From contig CANLVP010000003.1 of assembly GCA_947494675.1 (NCBI GenBank), forward strand, positions 359,791 to 423,790: a stretch of 64,000 nucleotides of DNA. The letters are read 5' to 3'. A program made the translations under genes and the position numbers. The notes under the pieces were generated by a model. That model had not been told where the DNA came from. It worked only from the letters and a program-made list of their open reading frames with translations, and did not search any database. Position 1 is the stretch's first letter, and every line of letters begins with the position of its first letter. Source of the stretch: an uncultured Paracoccaceae bacterium (lineage in GTDB: Bacteria > Pseudomonadota > Alphaproteobacteria > Rhodobacterales > Rhodobacteraceae). Below are positions 20,701 to 33,100 of this stretch, in pieces.

Positions 20701-21144
20701 ATAGACCCGGTGGACGACAACAAGGTCGTCGCCTTCGGGCAATGTCAGGGCCACCTGACCGTTGGGATTTACCGGCACGGTGGCCACGGTACGTGGGCCG
20801 CCAAGGGCGGCGCGGTCGATCACGCGAACTTCGCCGCGTTGCACAAAGGCCGGGTAGTTGAGAGCGGATTGCAGCGTGACGGTATCGCCCGCCTGCCCCG
20901 GATCGCCAATCAGTTCCAGATCAAGGCGCGGGACAGCGCCAAGCCCATCAAAGACCACCTGCACGTCGGCATTGGCCAGCGCCACATCAGTGCGCCGCAC
21001 GGTGTCCACAACGACCGGGTCGCCTGCGACGGCGTTACCGTTGAGGGTAATGGCAAAGCCTTCTTGGGCGTTTGCGGGCATGGCGAGGGCCAATGCAAGG
21101 GCGCTCGAAGCGAGTGTGGGTGTTCGCATGTTCATCATCCGCAT
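17767..21144 (-). CDS. large outer-membrane beta-barrel protein paired with the giant DUF11-repeat protein
   Basis: Of several closely spaced ATGs, 21144 to 21129 all lie just after the stop of the giant gene (21146), so translation is probably coupled. From 21129 the signal peptide reads MRTPTLASSALALALAMPANA, cut before QEG. Residues of roughly 25-260 look like Ig/carboxypeptidase-regulatory beta domains (VVPTDRDGGFVIQRILPPGDYGV). After that comes a long series of alternating-hydrophobic strands rich in aromatic girdle residues (NYLQWGDFDSDLGDND, YAVGVEVQDN) and a C-terminal Phe (FLNIVAQF), the signature of BamA-inserted outer-membrane barrels. It is about 1,120 residues. It could anchor or export the giant protein encoded just upstream. 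It is not an ordinary TonB receptor: no plug domain or TonB box was seen. Confidence 0.8.
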   Translation of the reverse strand: MRMMNMRTPTLASSALALALAMPANAQEGFAITLNGNAVAGDPVVVDTVRRTDVALANADVQVVFDGLGAVPRLDLELIGDPGQAGDTVTLQSALNYPAFVQRGEVRVIDRAALGGPRTVATVPVNPNGQVALTLPEGDDLVVVHRVYDAQGRFDETAPLSVMRADDRGLAEGVEDGNDSARRRGIPVSGGAVTVTGTDVAPGARVVALGEVVPTDRDGGFVIQRILPPGDYGVDVNVNGAGQRVDLTRDITIPNSEWFYVATADLTFGIREGDSTDGRETYQTGRVAGFFDGKTANGTRITGSVDTGEGDLDQIFRRLDERDPRQLLLRVDPADLYPTYGDDSTIEDRTPTSGKIFLRIERQANYLQWGDFDSDLGDNDFVQNDRSLYGLSAGLATSSVTSRGDARASLSLYAAQPDMLPQRDVFLGTGGTVFFLEKQDIAQASETISIQLRDPDTGRVIDTQTLIAGEDYAINYIQGIITLRRPLTATANEGLFSIGSARDADVVLVAAYEHTPTAGDVEGFAYGGRAEGWVSDNLRFGVSGMLDETGVTDHQVVGVDVLYAMSDNSFIKIELAQSEGTGFDSTFSADGGLIVDDIAATGSDGQAFKIEAQADLEELGFDGEGVVNAYYEERTAGFSSLDLNVASDETLYGLTADVMLMDRLTLLVGFDHYENAAGVRNIDGTWQLTYAASDQWEYAVGVEVQDNVGGTNAGNRTDVAAKVTYSPTETASVYVFGQATVDVSQLPENNRYGVGGSYEFASGWTVAGEVSDGDFGVGGRITASNDDGNGNTRYVGYELEPGRDYDGIALRGRDRGRLVAGATQTVSGTVDMFGENTYDVFGRHRSLTSAYGLSYAPNDALSVTTAFELGRVDDGDGYDFERQALTLGVIYETEQLSASGRVEYRTEDGLQNGIQVNADTLLVAANAAYKFDEERRLVFSADLARSETAQSTLVDGNYADVVLGYAFRPIDNDKLNVLARYRYLYDLYGLRDATDDSGIRQRSHVVSVDATYDLNQQWTLGGKIGYRSSQTLDADGNLDAANDAWLAAASARWHLVKDWDALIEVRQLNLLDAGTTETSALGAVYKNLGQNLKVGVGYNFGTFSDDLTDLTLDDQGAFLNIVAQF

Positions 21145-21145
21145 C

Positions 21146-24100
21146 CTATTGCACCGCCCGAATTGCACGCACGATCCGCAGTCCCGATCCGCGCCAGCGG
21201 TCCCGGATCAGCGCCTCTGCCGCGTCAAGGCGGGCGCGTGCGATGTCGCGGCTTTCGCCGTTGACGTAGTAGTTGAGGTTCAGCACCACGGGGCTGTCGC
21301 CCAGTTGCGCGGCCAGCTGGTCAACCCCGTTTGCAAGCGCTGCCGAAGGTGCAGCCCCTGCCCCAAAGGCCGCCGCCATCAGGTCGATGTCGATGACATT
21401 GCCCAGGGCCACGCCAAAGTTGAGCTTGGCCACGGTGCCGGGGGTCACCCGGATGGTGCGTGGGTTTTCGGTCGTGATCGCATACCCGGTGGGCAAGGTG
21501 CGCTCATCGAGTTTCAGCGTGAAGTTCGACCCGATGGACGCAGGCAATTCGGCGCAAGGCACGCTAAAGCGGCCATATTCGTCCGTCGTGATCAAGGTGC
21601 CGTTCACGGTCGACAGACGCACGCCCGGCAAGCCTTGTTCCGCGTCAGGGGTCACAACCTCAGGCGCAAGTTTGCCGCCGCCTTTGCCACCGTAGTAGGT
21701 CTGATCGGTGATCTGTGACCTGTCGGGCTCAATCACGCCGTCCTGATAGCCGTTGAAGTTTTCATCATCAAAAACCTTGCCGATGATGTCGGAACATTCA
21801 AACACAGGCTCTGGCGGGCGGGTCAGTGTGGCGGTCGCGATGTTGGACACCACGGTGCCATCGGGGCCCAGCATATAGGCGCGGTTCACCATCTCAACCG
21901 CGTCGCCTACGACGCGGGCGTCAAAGGTCACGCTGCTGGTGCCAAGGGGGGCCAGCGTCAGCGGACCCCAACGGAGCTGGTTGCCCACGGTTTCCGGATC
22001 ATCAATCGCCACACCATCAAAGGCCGAAGTGCCCGGCGTATAGATCACGCCAGCGGGCATGATATCGACAGCCGTCAGACCCGGTTCGGCCTGCGCCAGA
22101 CGGTTCTGGAAGGTCAGCGTATAGGTTACCGTGCCGCCACGAAGAACGGTTTCGGGGGCCACGGACTTGCTGGCAAAGATGTCAGGTGCGGCCACGCGCG
22201 GCACTTCCACTTCAGCCGTTACAGGTGTCGTCACTGTCGAGGAGACAACAGAGATCGTATTGGCCTGCGCGGGGAAACCCAGTGAGGTGTCGTAGACCAC
22301 AATGATCTGCAAAGTGCCGGTCTCTCCGGGTGCCAAAGACACACCGCTGGTCAGCATCGACGTATCGCTCACCCCATTGAAGTTGGGGTTTGGACCGCCT
22401 GTGCCGGACCAGTTCGAGGCCGTCGGCGCAGTTGTGCTGACCAGTTCGGCGGGCGTTGCGAAGGCCACCAGATCGTCGGTCACCTGGATTTCGTTCTGCG
22501 TGATGTTGCCGGTGTTGGTCACCGTCATATCAAACGTCACTTGATACTGGTTGGCCGCGACGAGTTCGGGCGTGGTTGTGTCTTTCGTCGCCTCAAGGCT
22601 CGCGATCTGGTTGATCGAGATGATTGTCGGATCGTCCAACGTATTGCCGTCATCATCGATGCCATTGTCGGAAATGTCCGTGACCGGATTGTCATCGGGG
22701 TCGATCGCCTCGCCCAATGCCGTGTTCTCAACCCCGCCGCTGTCGATGTCGTCCTGCGTCAGCGTGTAGAGCACGGTAAAGGTGTTCACAGCACCCGGGA
22801 TGAGCGAAGTTTCGTCGTCGCCATCGGTAAAGGTCACGCTGTCAGGTGTCAGCGTATCGCCATTCAGATTGGTTAGCGTATCCGTGATGACCAGATCCGT
22901 CAGCGTCACGGTGCCGGTGTTTTCAGCCGTGATGGTGAATTCCACCACATCACCGACAACCACTGTTGCATCGGGGTCGTCAAATGGCACGGCAAGCTTC
23001 GTCACTTCCAAGCCGGGGTCCGGAATGAACGTGATCACAGTTGGATCGTCGGCGGTGTTGCCGTCGGTATCGTCGCCATTGTCGGATACATCCGTCACTG
23101 GGTCCCCGCTTGGGTCCGTGGCCACCACAGTCGCAGTGTTCGAGATGCCGCCTGAATCCACATCGTCCTGAGTCAGCGTATAGCGCAGCTCATAGGTCAG
23201 CACTTCACCGGGCGCGATGGAGCCCGGCAAGCTGCTGGGGTTCACGATTGTGGGTGCGGCTGTCGACAACACATTGCCATCCGCATCCGACAGCGTGTCG
23301 GTCACGTCGATCCCAAAGAGCGTTGTGTTCCCCTGGTTTGTGGCCACGAGGGCAAAGACAACCTCGTCCCCTGCCGCAGCACCTGTTGTCGTGATGGTCT
23401 TCACAAGGCTGATCGCGGGCCCCGGCACGATGATGAACTCTGTCGGGTCGTCGGTGGTGTTGCCGTCGCTGTCATTGCCATCGTCAGAAGTATCATCAAC
23501 GGATGTGCCAAAGGGGTCGGTCGCATCGACAACCACGGTGTTGTCAAAGCCGCCCGCGTCGATATCCGCCTGAGAGATGATCTTGGTCCCGGTGTAGGTC
23601 CAGACCTCGGTCACGTCCAAGAACCCGTCACCATCGGTATCGCCGGTCAAACTGCCAAAGGGCGTGGTCAACGTGGTGGGCGAGGCCGCAAAGTTGCGGC
23701 GGGTCATGGTGTCGGTGATGCGATCAACTGACAAAGACACATCGCCCGTGTTGGTCAGGGTCAGCGTATACGTCACCTCGGTCCCGAGGAAGGTATTGGG
23801 CGCGCTGGATGTCTTGACCGCTTCGATCCCCGGCACTGCGGGTTCGGCTGGTGTGGTGATCGTATCCTCGCGGGTGATCACGGTGTCGTTGGGGTCAGTT
23901 GCTTCGGCTTCTGCCGTGTTCTCAATCTCGCCCGCGTCCTTGTCGTCTTGCGTGATTGTATAGGCCAGCGTGCAAGTGTCATCGGTGTCGCCCACGTTCA
24001 ACGTTGCGATGGTGCAGCTAAAGGCCGGGGACACGATGTCGTCCGTAATGGTCACATCGGACAGGGTGACGTTGCCCGTATTTTGCACGGTGAAGGTATA

Positions 24101-27100
24101 GGTAATCGACGTGCCGACCGCGCCAAACGGATCGGGGCTTGCAGACTTGACCAAGGTAAATGCTGGTGCCGGTGTTGGGCCGCCAACCGTCAGCGTGGTG
24201 TCATCTTCCACCGCGCCACCCTGTGGGTCCACACCTGCAACAGAGGCGGCGTTCAGGATGCTGCCTGCGTCGATATCGTCCTGCGTAACGGGATAAGTGC
24301 CAAAGCAGCTGTTATCGACGTCGCCGGGTTCTAGCGAGCCGAGCGTACAGTCGAGCGGCAGCAGATCATCGCGCGCGCGCACGCCGCTGATCGTCTGGTT
24401 GCCGTCGTTGGTCACGGTCAGCGTATAGGTGATGATCTCACCCACGGTGCTGAAGTCTGTCAGGTCAGCGGTCTTGACGATCTGCAGCGATGGGTTGGTG
24501 TCTGCTGGCGTGGTCAGTGTGCTGGGTGGTGAGATGATCGGCGTGCCGGGCAGCGGGCCAAAGGTCGTATTGGCGGTCGCGCTGTTGAACACACTTCCTG
24601 CATCCAGATCATCAAGATCAACGGTCAGGCGACCTTCGCAGGTTGCCGTCTCGGCGGGGTCCGTCGCGTTGGCCGGGGTAAAGTCCGGATCCGTGACGGG
24701 GACAGCTGTCCAGCAGGTGACCGGCGTATCCAAGAGCGGGTCATCAATGGTGATGTCGCGGGTAAAGGCAGCGTCGCCGGTGTTGGTGACCACGAATTGG
24801 TAGACAAGGACGTCGTCCACTTCGTCATATTCCAGACCCGGCTGGACCGAGGTGTCGGGGTTTTCAATCCGCAGCAGCGTCTTGGCCACGGTCAGGCCCG
24901 GCGCATTGCCATTAGGGACCGTCACCGCATCTGGTGGTGATGTCGTGCCATCAACCGTCGCAGTTGCCGTGTTGGTGGCAGAGCCCACATCAACCTCGGC
25001 CTGGGTCACGGTATAGGTCGCGGAACAGACCAGTTGATCGCCCGGCGCCATGCCGGGGTTGGGGTTGGCGGGACAGGTCACGCCACCGGTGATCAGGTTG
25101 TCGTTCACCGTGACAGGGCCAGTGAGGTTCACATTGCCTTCGTTTGTGATGGTGTATTCGTAGCTGATGACCGCGCCCGAGACAAAGTTCGCAGGGTTGG
25201 TGACGTCGTTGTCCCCGGTCGAGATTGAGATCGCCTCTTTGTCGACAGAGACCTCAGGATTTTGCTGGGCGGGCACGCTTTCGGTTGCGGCGGGGCTGGT
25301 GGTGGTCCCGTCTGTTGCGGTGGCAGAGTTATCCACTTGGCCCGCGTTCAGATCGTCCTGATCCACGGTGTAGATGCCAGAACAAGTCAGGGAATCGCCC
25401 GGTGCCAAGGGCACGGGGTCACAAGTGATCGTGCCGCCATCATTGGTGATCAGCGGATCGGTAATGCTGATCGCATCGGTGATCGTGACGTTGCCATCGT
25501 TGGTGACGGTAAAGGTATAGGTCAGCGCATCGCCCACGGTGTCATAGGTCGGACCACCGGCGGTCAGCTCTTTCACCAGCGACAGTTCCGGGTTGGCAGG
25601 GATCGTCAGCACCGTCCGGTCGCTGTTGTCGCCCGGTGTGCCTGCGTCTGTGAGGTCATCGACCACCGTGCCGTTAGGGTCCGTGCCTTCAACCGTTGCG
25701 CGGTTGTCGATACCGCCTGCATCCACGTCATCCTGCGTTAGCTGGTAAGTCGCGCGGTAGGTCGCGGTTTCACCGGGCAGCAAAGTGCCAGAGCCTGAAC
25801 CTGCATCCGCGGAAAAGAACGTCGGACCAGAGGTCAGCGTCAGCGTCGTGCCATCCGCCCGGCGCAGCCTGTCGCGGGCCACGTTCACGCCTGTCAGCGT
25901 GACGTTGCCGGTGTTCGTTGCCGTGATCTCAAACCGGACGATGCCGTTGACAGTGGTGGGGCCTGCGGTGATGACCTTTTCGCCCTCGATGTCAGGCTGT
26001 GCCGGAATGTCCAGCGTTGTAGGTGTCGAACCACCACCCGGCGTGGGGTGAGAGACATCGGTAACTGGCGTGTCAGACGGGTCTTCTGCATCTGCGGTGG
26101 CCGTGTTGGACAGCCCGCCCGCATCCACATCATCTTGGGTCAGAACGTGGGTCAGCTGGTAGGTCCAAACCTCGGTCAGGCCAAGCTCACCGTCGCCGCC
26201 CGTATCGCCACCCGTGAACGTGGGGACCGATGGTGTGATAAGCGTGCCATCCGCGCGCGACAGGGTGTCGGACAGCACAATGCCATCCAGCGTGACGTTG
26301 CCGGTGTTGCTGATGCTGATGTCAAAGGTGACCGTCTCGCCCGCGACCAAAGATGCCGGTGGCGTGACCGTTTTCACAACCTCTAGCGATGGATCAGGGT
26401 TTTCGACGTCGACGGTTTCTGTTGCCGTCTGCGTCGCCGGTGGCGTGACACCGGCTGGCGGTGTCGCGTTGGATGCGCTGACGATGTTGGTCAGGTCATT
26501 GCCTTCATCAATGTCGTCCTGCGTGACCACATAGGTCGCGGTCAGTTGCGCGCTGTCGGTTGGGTCAAGCGAGCCGACATTGCCGCTTGACGAAATCGTC
26601 AGGTTCGATGTCCCGCTGGCCGATGTATGGGCGTCGGTCAGTGTGATCCCTGTCAGCGTCACGTTGCCGGTGTTCACCACGGTATAGGTGTAGGTGATGG
26701 TGTCGCCCGCCGCCACGTTGGTGGTGTCGGATGCCACTTTGTCGATGGTAAAGGCCGGACTGCGCGTGCCGTTCACGGTGACCGTGTCGGTGTCGTCAAT
26801 CGTGCCGCCGTTGACCGGGTCAACGACCTCTGCCGTCGCAATGTTGGTGACAAATCCCGCATTCACATCAATCTGATCGACGGTATAGGTGCCGGTGCAG
26901 ACAAAGAAGCTGTCGGGCAAGAGCACAGGATCAAAATCAGGTGCTGGGCCCGTGTCTGGCAGCGTGTTGCCACAGGTCAGCGTCGGAATGCGATCATCGG
27001 TGACCGTCGTTGGATCGGTGATCGTGACATTGCCAGTGTTGGCCACGACATAGCGATAATCCAGCGTGTCGCCATCATTGGCAAAGGTGGTATCCAACGC

Positions 27101-30100
27101 CTCTTTGACAACAGTGATCGCAGGTTCGCGGTCAGGGCCGGACCCGGTGATATCATCGCTGTCATCCACGTCGCCGTAGTTTTCGGTGGTGGAATTCGCC
27201 GTCGCCTCGTTATCCAAGGTGCCGCGATCAAGGTCCTCTTGCGTGACGGTGTAGGTGAACACGCAAGACGTATCGACTGCACCCGGTGCCAAAGACCCGA
27301 TCACACACTGTTCACCCGGGAACAGGATGTCGGTGACGATTGTGCTCGTCAGGGTGATATTGCCGCTGTTGGTCACGGTGATCTGGTAAGGCACCTGCTG
27401 ACCCACGGCAGAGAATGCCGTGCTGGGTTCGCTGGCGGCCAGTTCCTTGAGAATCGTGACTTCGGGGTCAGGCGTCTCAAGGTCATGCATGTTGTCGGCG
27501 GTGCCGGTGACGGCCACACCCTGTGGCGTGTTGCCGGTCACATCGACCACGTTGTCGAGCGTTGTGCCCGCGTCCAGATCGGACTGCTGCACCGTATAGG
27601 TGCCAGTGCAGACCGCTTGCTGGCCGGGCGCAAGCGTCGTGGGCGACGCCGCGCCGTTGTAAAGACAGCTCAACCCCGGGATCAGCGGGTCAGTGATCGC
27701 AAGGCCAGAGATGGTCTGGTTGCCGTCATTGTCCACCGTGATCTGATAGGTGAGCATGTCACCGACGGATGCAGGATCGTTGCCAGCCGTGACAGACTTG
27801 GCAACGGTGAGCAGGTTGATGGCCTCACCATCGACCGTGGCCTGCACGGGTGGCGACGAAATCTCTGACGTGCCGGATGGGACTGTTGTCACGATCCCCG
27901 CGGCGTTGTTGGTGACAAAGCCTGTGGTGTCGCCGGATTGCACCGCATCCAGATCGGCTTGGGTGACCGTGTAGGTCGGCATCTCGAAACAGGTGAACGT
28001 CTCGCCGGGGTCAAGGTCGTCGGATGGTCCGGCCGAGGCCGTGTCGCGGGTGCGGTCAAAACACTCAATATCGCCTGGGATTTTGTCGTCCCGGATGACG
28101 ATGCGCCGGGCGATCGACGGGGCAAGCGCGCCGCCGGGGCTCGTGTTGGTGACGGTGAAGGTATAGGTGATCACGTCGCCGACTGCGTTGAAGGTCGTCA
28201 CATCCGGTACTTTGGTAATCGTGATGGTGGGCGGCTCACCCTCTGGCACAGTTTCTGACGTGGGCGGGCTGTCGACAGTTGGGCTGGATGCAAAGGCGGT
28301 GTTGGTGACGCTGCCAAAGGACACATCCTGCGCGGTAATCGGATAGGTGGCGGTACAGCTGACCGGCGCATCGGTTGGATCAAGATCGCCCGCAAGGCAG
28401 GTGAAGGTGCCGATCAGATTGTCCACAATTTCAATCGGGCCAGAGATCGTCTGGTTGCCGGTGTTGGTGATCTGATAGGTGTATTCCAGCGTGGACGCGG
28501 TGTTAAAGCCGCCGTCGCCCAGGATGTTGGTCAAGGATTTGACCACTTCCATGGATGGCGTCTGGATCGCGTCAACGGTGACAGTGGCGGGTGTTGGCGT
28601 GGTCACCGGGTTGCCGCCGAAGGTCGTGTCGGCGGTGGCAGAGTTGGTAAAGCTGCCCGCATCGACGTCGCCCTGATCTGCCGTCCATATCCCGGTACAG
28701 CTCACCGTGTCGCCGGGTGCGACGGGCGGCGTGCCACAGGCAAAGGCCGGGCCGATATCAGGGTCATTCACCAAGATCGGTTCGGTCAGTGTCACGTTGC
28801 CAGTGTTGCGGACCGTGAAGGTGTAGCTGATCGTGTCACCCACTGCTGAATAGGTCGAAGGCGTGCCAGAGGTTACAGCCTTTTGGATTTCGATCCCTGC
28901 GGTCTGCGTGGCCGTCACGGTCACGGTGTCGGTGGGCGAATCCACGTCAGCCGTCCCGCTTGGGTGGGTGGCAGAGGGCACAACCGGTTGGTTGACTTCG
29001 GCAAAGGCGACGTTGGTGACTTCGCCCGCGTCCAGATCATCCTGCGTGACCGTGTAGGTGGCGGTACAATTCAGCGTATCACCCGGCGCGAGGCCCGCGC
29101 CGATGGGGTCACAGACCACGGATGTCTTGTCGTCGTCGATGGTGATCGGCTCTGTGATCGTGATGGCGCCGGGGTTTCCTGCCAGCACGTTGGTCACAAC
29201 GTAATCATAGGTGATGGTGTCACCGACGGCGGTAAACCCACCGGTCGGCGAGGATTTCACGACGCTCAGTTCTGGCGTCTGTGCCGGACCGGGAATGGTG
29301 TTTTCGTCCTCGGCCTCAACGGTGGTGCCTTCGGTGGTCGTGCCCATGACATCGACGGTGTTGACGACGGCGCCGAAATCCACTTCATCCTGCGTGATGA
29401 CCAAATCCGCGCTCAGGGCGGGTGCGCCGCCTGCACAGGTCGTGGTGCTTTCGCCTGGGCCAAGATCGTCCAGCGCACAGGACATCGTGATGCGGGGATC
29501 GGGGTCGTTAATCGTGAGGCCTGTCAGAGTGACATTGCCCGTGTTGGTGACAACAAAGTTATAAGTCAACGTGTCGCCCAGCGCGAATGCGCTGGGATCA
29601 CCTGCGATGGATTTCTCGACCGTCAGGCCGGGGTTCTCTGCCGGGCCGGTCACATCAACTGAAACGCTGTCGGTCTCTGCCGGGCCGGTTGGCGGATCGC
29701 CTGTGACGTCGGCGATGTTGGTAAACTCGCCTGCGTCCACGTCCGCCTGCTGCACGGTATATGTGCCGATACAATCATAGCTTTCGCCGGGGCCAAGGTC
29801 TTGCGGCGCACAGGCCGGAGCAAAGCTCACATCGGCATCCGTGATGGTCACATCCGTCAGCGTGACGTTGCCTGTATTGGTCGCAGTCAGCGTGAAGGTC
29901 ACCACGTCATTCTCGAGGGTAAAGCCGCCGTCAGCCACCTTACCAATGTCAACCGATGGCGCAGCTGCGGGACCTGTGACGGTATTGCCGTCGTTGTCGC
30001 TCAGGCCATTGGCAGCTGATGCCGCGACGGCGGTATTCACGTATGATCCCGCGTCGATATCGGACTGCATGATCGTGTAGCTGCCCGAGCAGCTGCTGTC

Positions 30101-33100
30101 AGTGTCGCCCGGTGCGATGGCGGGCAGGCTACAGCTTAGGCCCAATTGCGCGTCAGTTACGATCACGTCGGTCAGCGTGACCTTACCGTCGTTCAATACG
30201 TCGATCACATAGTCGATGGTGTCGCCAACAGCGGCGAATGTCGTGGCTGAGGCGCGCTTATCAACCGCAAGGCTCGGCAAGACCGTCGCGTCCGCGTTCA
30301 CCGTCTCACTATCCGACCCCGTCAGCGGCGCACCATTTGGTGTCCGGCCAAGGGCGGTCGCATTATTGGTGACAGAGCCCGCGTCCAGATCGTCCTGTGT
30401 CACGTTGTAGGTATAGGTCGACGGGCAATTCACCGTCGCAGATGGGCCAATCGGCCCAACGGTACAAATCACGCCACCCAGCAGCGGATCAGACACCGTA
30501 ACGGTCGTGATCGTCTGGGCAGAGGTATTGGTGACGCTAAAGGTATAGTCGATGGGATCGCCCACATCGCCGTAATCAGCCGTCGCCGTCATCTTGTCCA
30601 AGGTCAGGCCGGGTGTGATCGCTGAGGGCACGGTTTCGCTGACCTGAGGGCTGGTCACATCAGAACCGAAGACGTTCAGCGTCGCGGTGGCGATGTTCGT
30701 GACTTCCTCTGCGTCGATGTCCGCCTGCGTCACATCATAGGTGCCGGTACAGGTCAGGCTGTCGCCCTGCAAAAGCGCCGCCGGAAGCGGGTTGGGGTCA
30801 GCACAATCCACACCGCCCGCGCCGATCTTGTCATCCGACACGATCGTCGTCGCGTCCACGCCGGTCAGGTCGATATCAATCGTGCCGTCGTTGGTAACGG
30901 TAAAGGTGTAGGTGATCGTCTCATTCAGGGTCGAGAATGTCGCGAGGTTCGCCGACTTCAAGATCGCAAGCGAAGGCGTGCCGCTGGGTGACAGGTTGAC
31001 GGTGTCAGAATTCGACACAACGGGGTTGCCGTCAAACGTCGTGTTGGCGGTCGCGGCGTTACTGACGAAACCGGCTGTCAGATCATCGCCATCGATGGTG
31101 TAGGTGGCACTACAGGTCACGCTGTCGGTTGGAGCCAATGCGCCGGCGGGGCAAGAGATCACGGTGGGCAGAAACTTGCTGTCCTCAACCGTGAACGGGC
31201 CGGGCAATTCCACGTTGCCAGAGTTCGTCACCAGATAGTCATAGCTGATCGTTTGACCCACTAGGAACGCACCGTCAAAGCTGCCGGACTTGTCCATGGT
31301 CAGGGCGGGCAACTGGTCGGCGTCGATGGTCAGGTCATCCTGAACCGGGGTGATTGCCGTGCCATCGGGCGTTTCGGCGTTTGCGGTGGCGGTGTTGGTC
31401 ACCTCACCCGCGTCCAGATCGGCCTGCGTCACGGCGTAGATATCAGACAAACAGGTGATGCTGTCGCCCGCGTCGATAGAGGTCGCGGGGCAGGTCAGTG
31501 TAATCTTGTCATCATCCAAATCGACCGCATCAAGACGGACGTTGCCCGTGTTGGTCAGCACATACTGATAGACCAATTGATCGGTTGTGGCAGAGAAAGG
31601 GTCAGGCCCGCTTGCCAAGGACTTTTCAACCGTCAGCCCAGGCAAGAAGACGGCAGAGATTGTGGCGCCATCGTCGTCCGTGGCGGTCGCACCACTGACG
31701 GTGATCGTGGCATCGGCCGTGTTGAGCACCTCGCCATTGTCGATATCGATCTGCTGGACGGTGTAGCTTGCTGAACATGTCACCGTGTTGCCGGGGGCAA
31801 CCTCCCCCGCAGGACAGGTCACTGTCGGGTCGAGCGTATCGGTCACCGTGGGTGGGCCCGGCCATGTCACGTTGCCGGTGTTCCGGATCGCAATGTCATA
31901 GTTCAGCACATCACCAACAGCGTCATAATTGGCCGTGGCGGGCGTCTTGGTCACTTCCATTGCCGGGGCGGATGCGGGACCGGTCACGGTTTCATTTGCC
32001 GTCTCCGTCACCAAGCCGTTGTTGGGATCGCGGGCGCGGGCATCTGCGGTGTTGAGCAATTGCGTGCCAGCGGCGGCGTTGTCGACATCGTCCTGCGTGA
32101 CAACATAGGTGCCGGTACATTCGACCGTGTTATCGGTGTTTTCCGTGGACAGCGGCGCGACCTCCGTCGCGTCACAGGACAGCGCAGGGATCAGCGGGTC
32201 AGTCACCGAGATATTCGACAACGTAGCGTTGCCGGTATTGGTCAGCGTCACCGTGTAGGTGATCACCTGCCCCGCGGAGGTAAAGCTGGTGGGTGATGCA
32301 ACCTTGTCCAAGGTCATGGCAGGCGCAAGTGCAGGACCGGTCAACGTGACTACGGCCTCAAGCTCACCCAATTGGCCAAATTCGGGGTCGCCATTTGCGA
32401 CGGCGATGTTGGTCAGTGTGCCAGCATCTACATCTTCTTGCGTGACTGTGTAGATACCGGTGCACAGCGCGATCTCTGGGGATGGCTGGCCATTCTCTGT
32501 GCGATCCAGAAACGTGGGCATACAGGACACACTGCCGATTTTGTCATCGTCGACGGTGATGTTGGAAATGCTGACAGAGCCGATGTTGGCGACTTCGTAG
32601 TCGTAGGTGATCCGCTGACCGACGGCGAGGAAGGTCGTATCACCACCGCGACGAACTTTTGTGAGCTCATACCCCGGCGCAATGGTGCGGATGTCACCAT
32701 TCGGAAGCGAATTCCCGCGCGTAAAGTCCCAGTAGTTGTCGTTTGGTGTATCGTCGCGCACCTGCGTCGTGGTCTGCCCGGTGTCCAGAATGTTGGCCAA
32801 AAGTGCCGGATTGGTCGAACTGAACCAGCCGGTGTTGGTGGTGTTGTTGCCAAAACCGTCCTGAAAGCCAAAGCTTTGCGTGCCGTCGGTGTTGGTGATT
32901 TCCGTCGTCAGCCCGGACCAATTGCCAACGTCATAGCCGTTCATCACCAGATTGATGTTGTTACGGTCAAACCCACCTACCTGCGTGTCACCGTCATAAG
33001 CCGTAAAGCGCACGTCGATCTGCGCGATGGCACCGCCGAAATAATCGATACAATCGCGGAACCCGCAATCAAGCTGGATCGGGTCGTTGATCGTAAACGG

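Noticed and set aside
26627-27868. Plus-strand ORF of 413 codons over the giant gene
   Set aside because: It is one of many open frames opposite the GC-rich, repeat-coding giant gene. It has no ribosome site, no signal or domain, and odd composition, so it is a shadow.
21812-32680. Repeat array considered as CRISPR or a tandem DNA repeat
   Set aside because: The units are about 360 bases, coding and diverged, with no short direct repeats and spacers.
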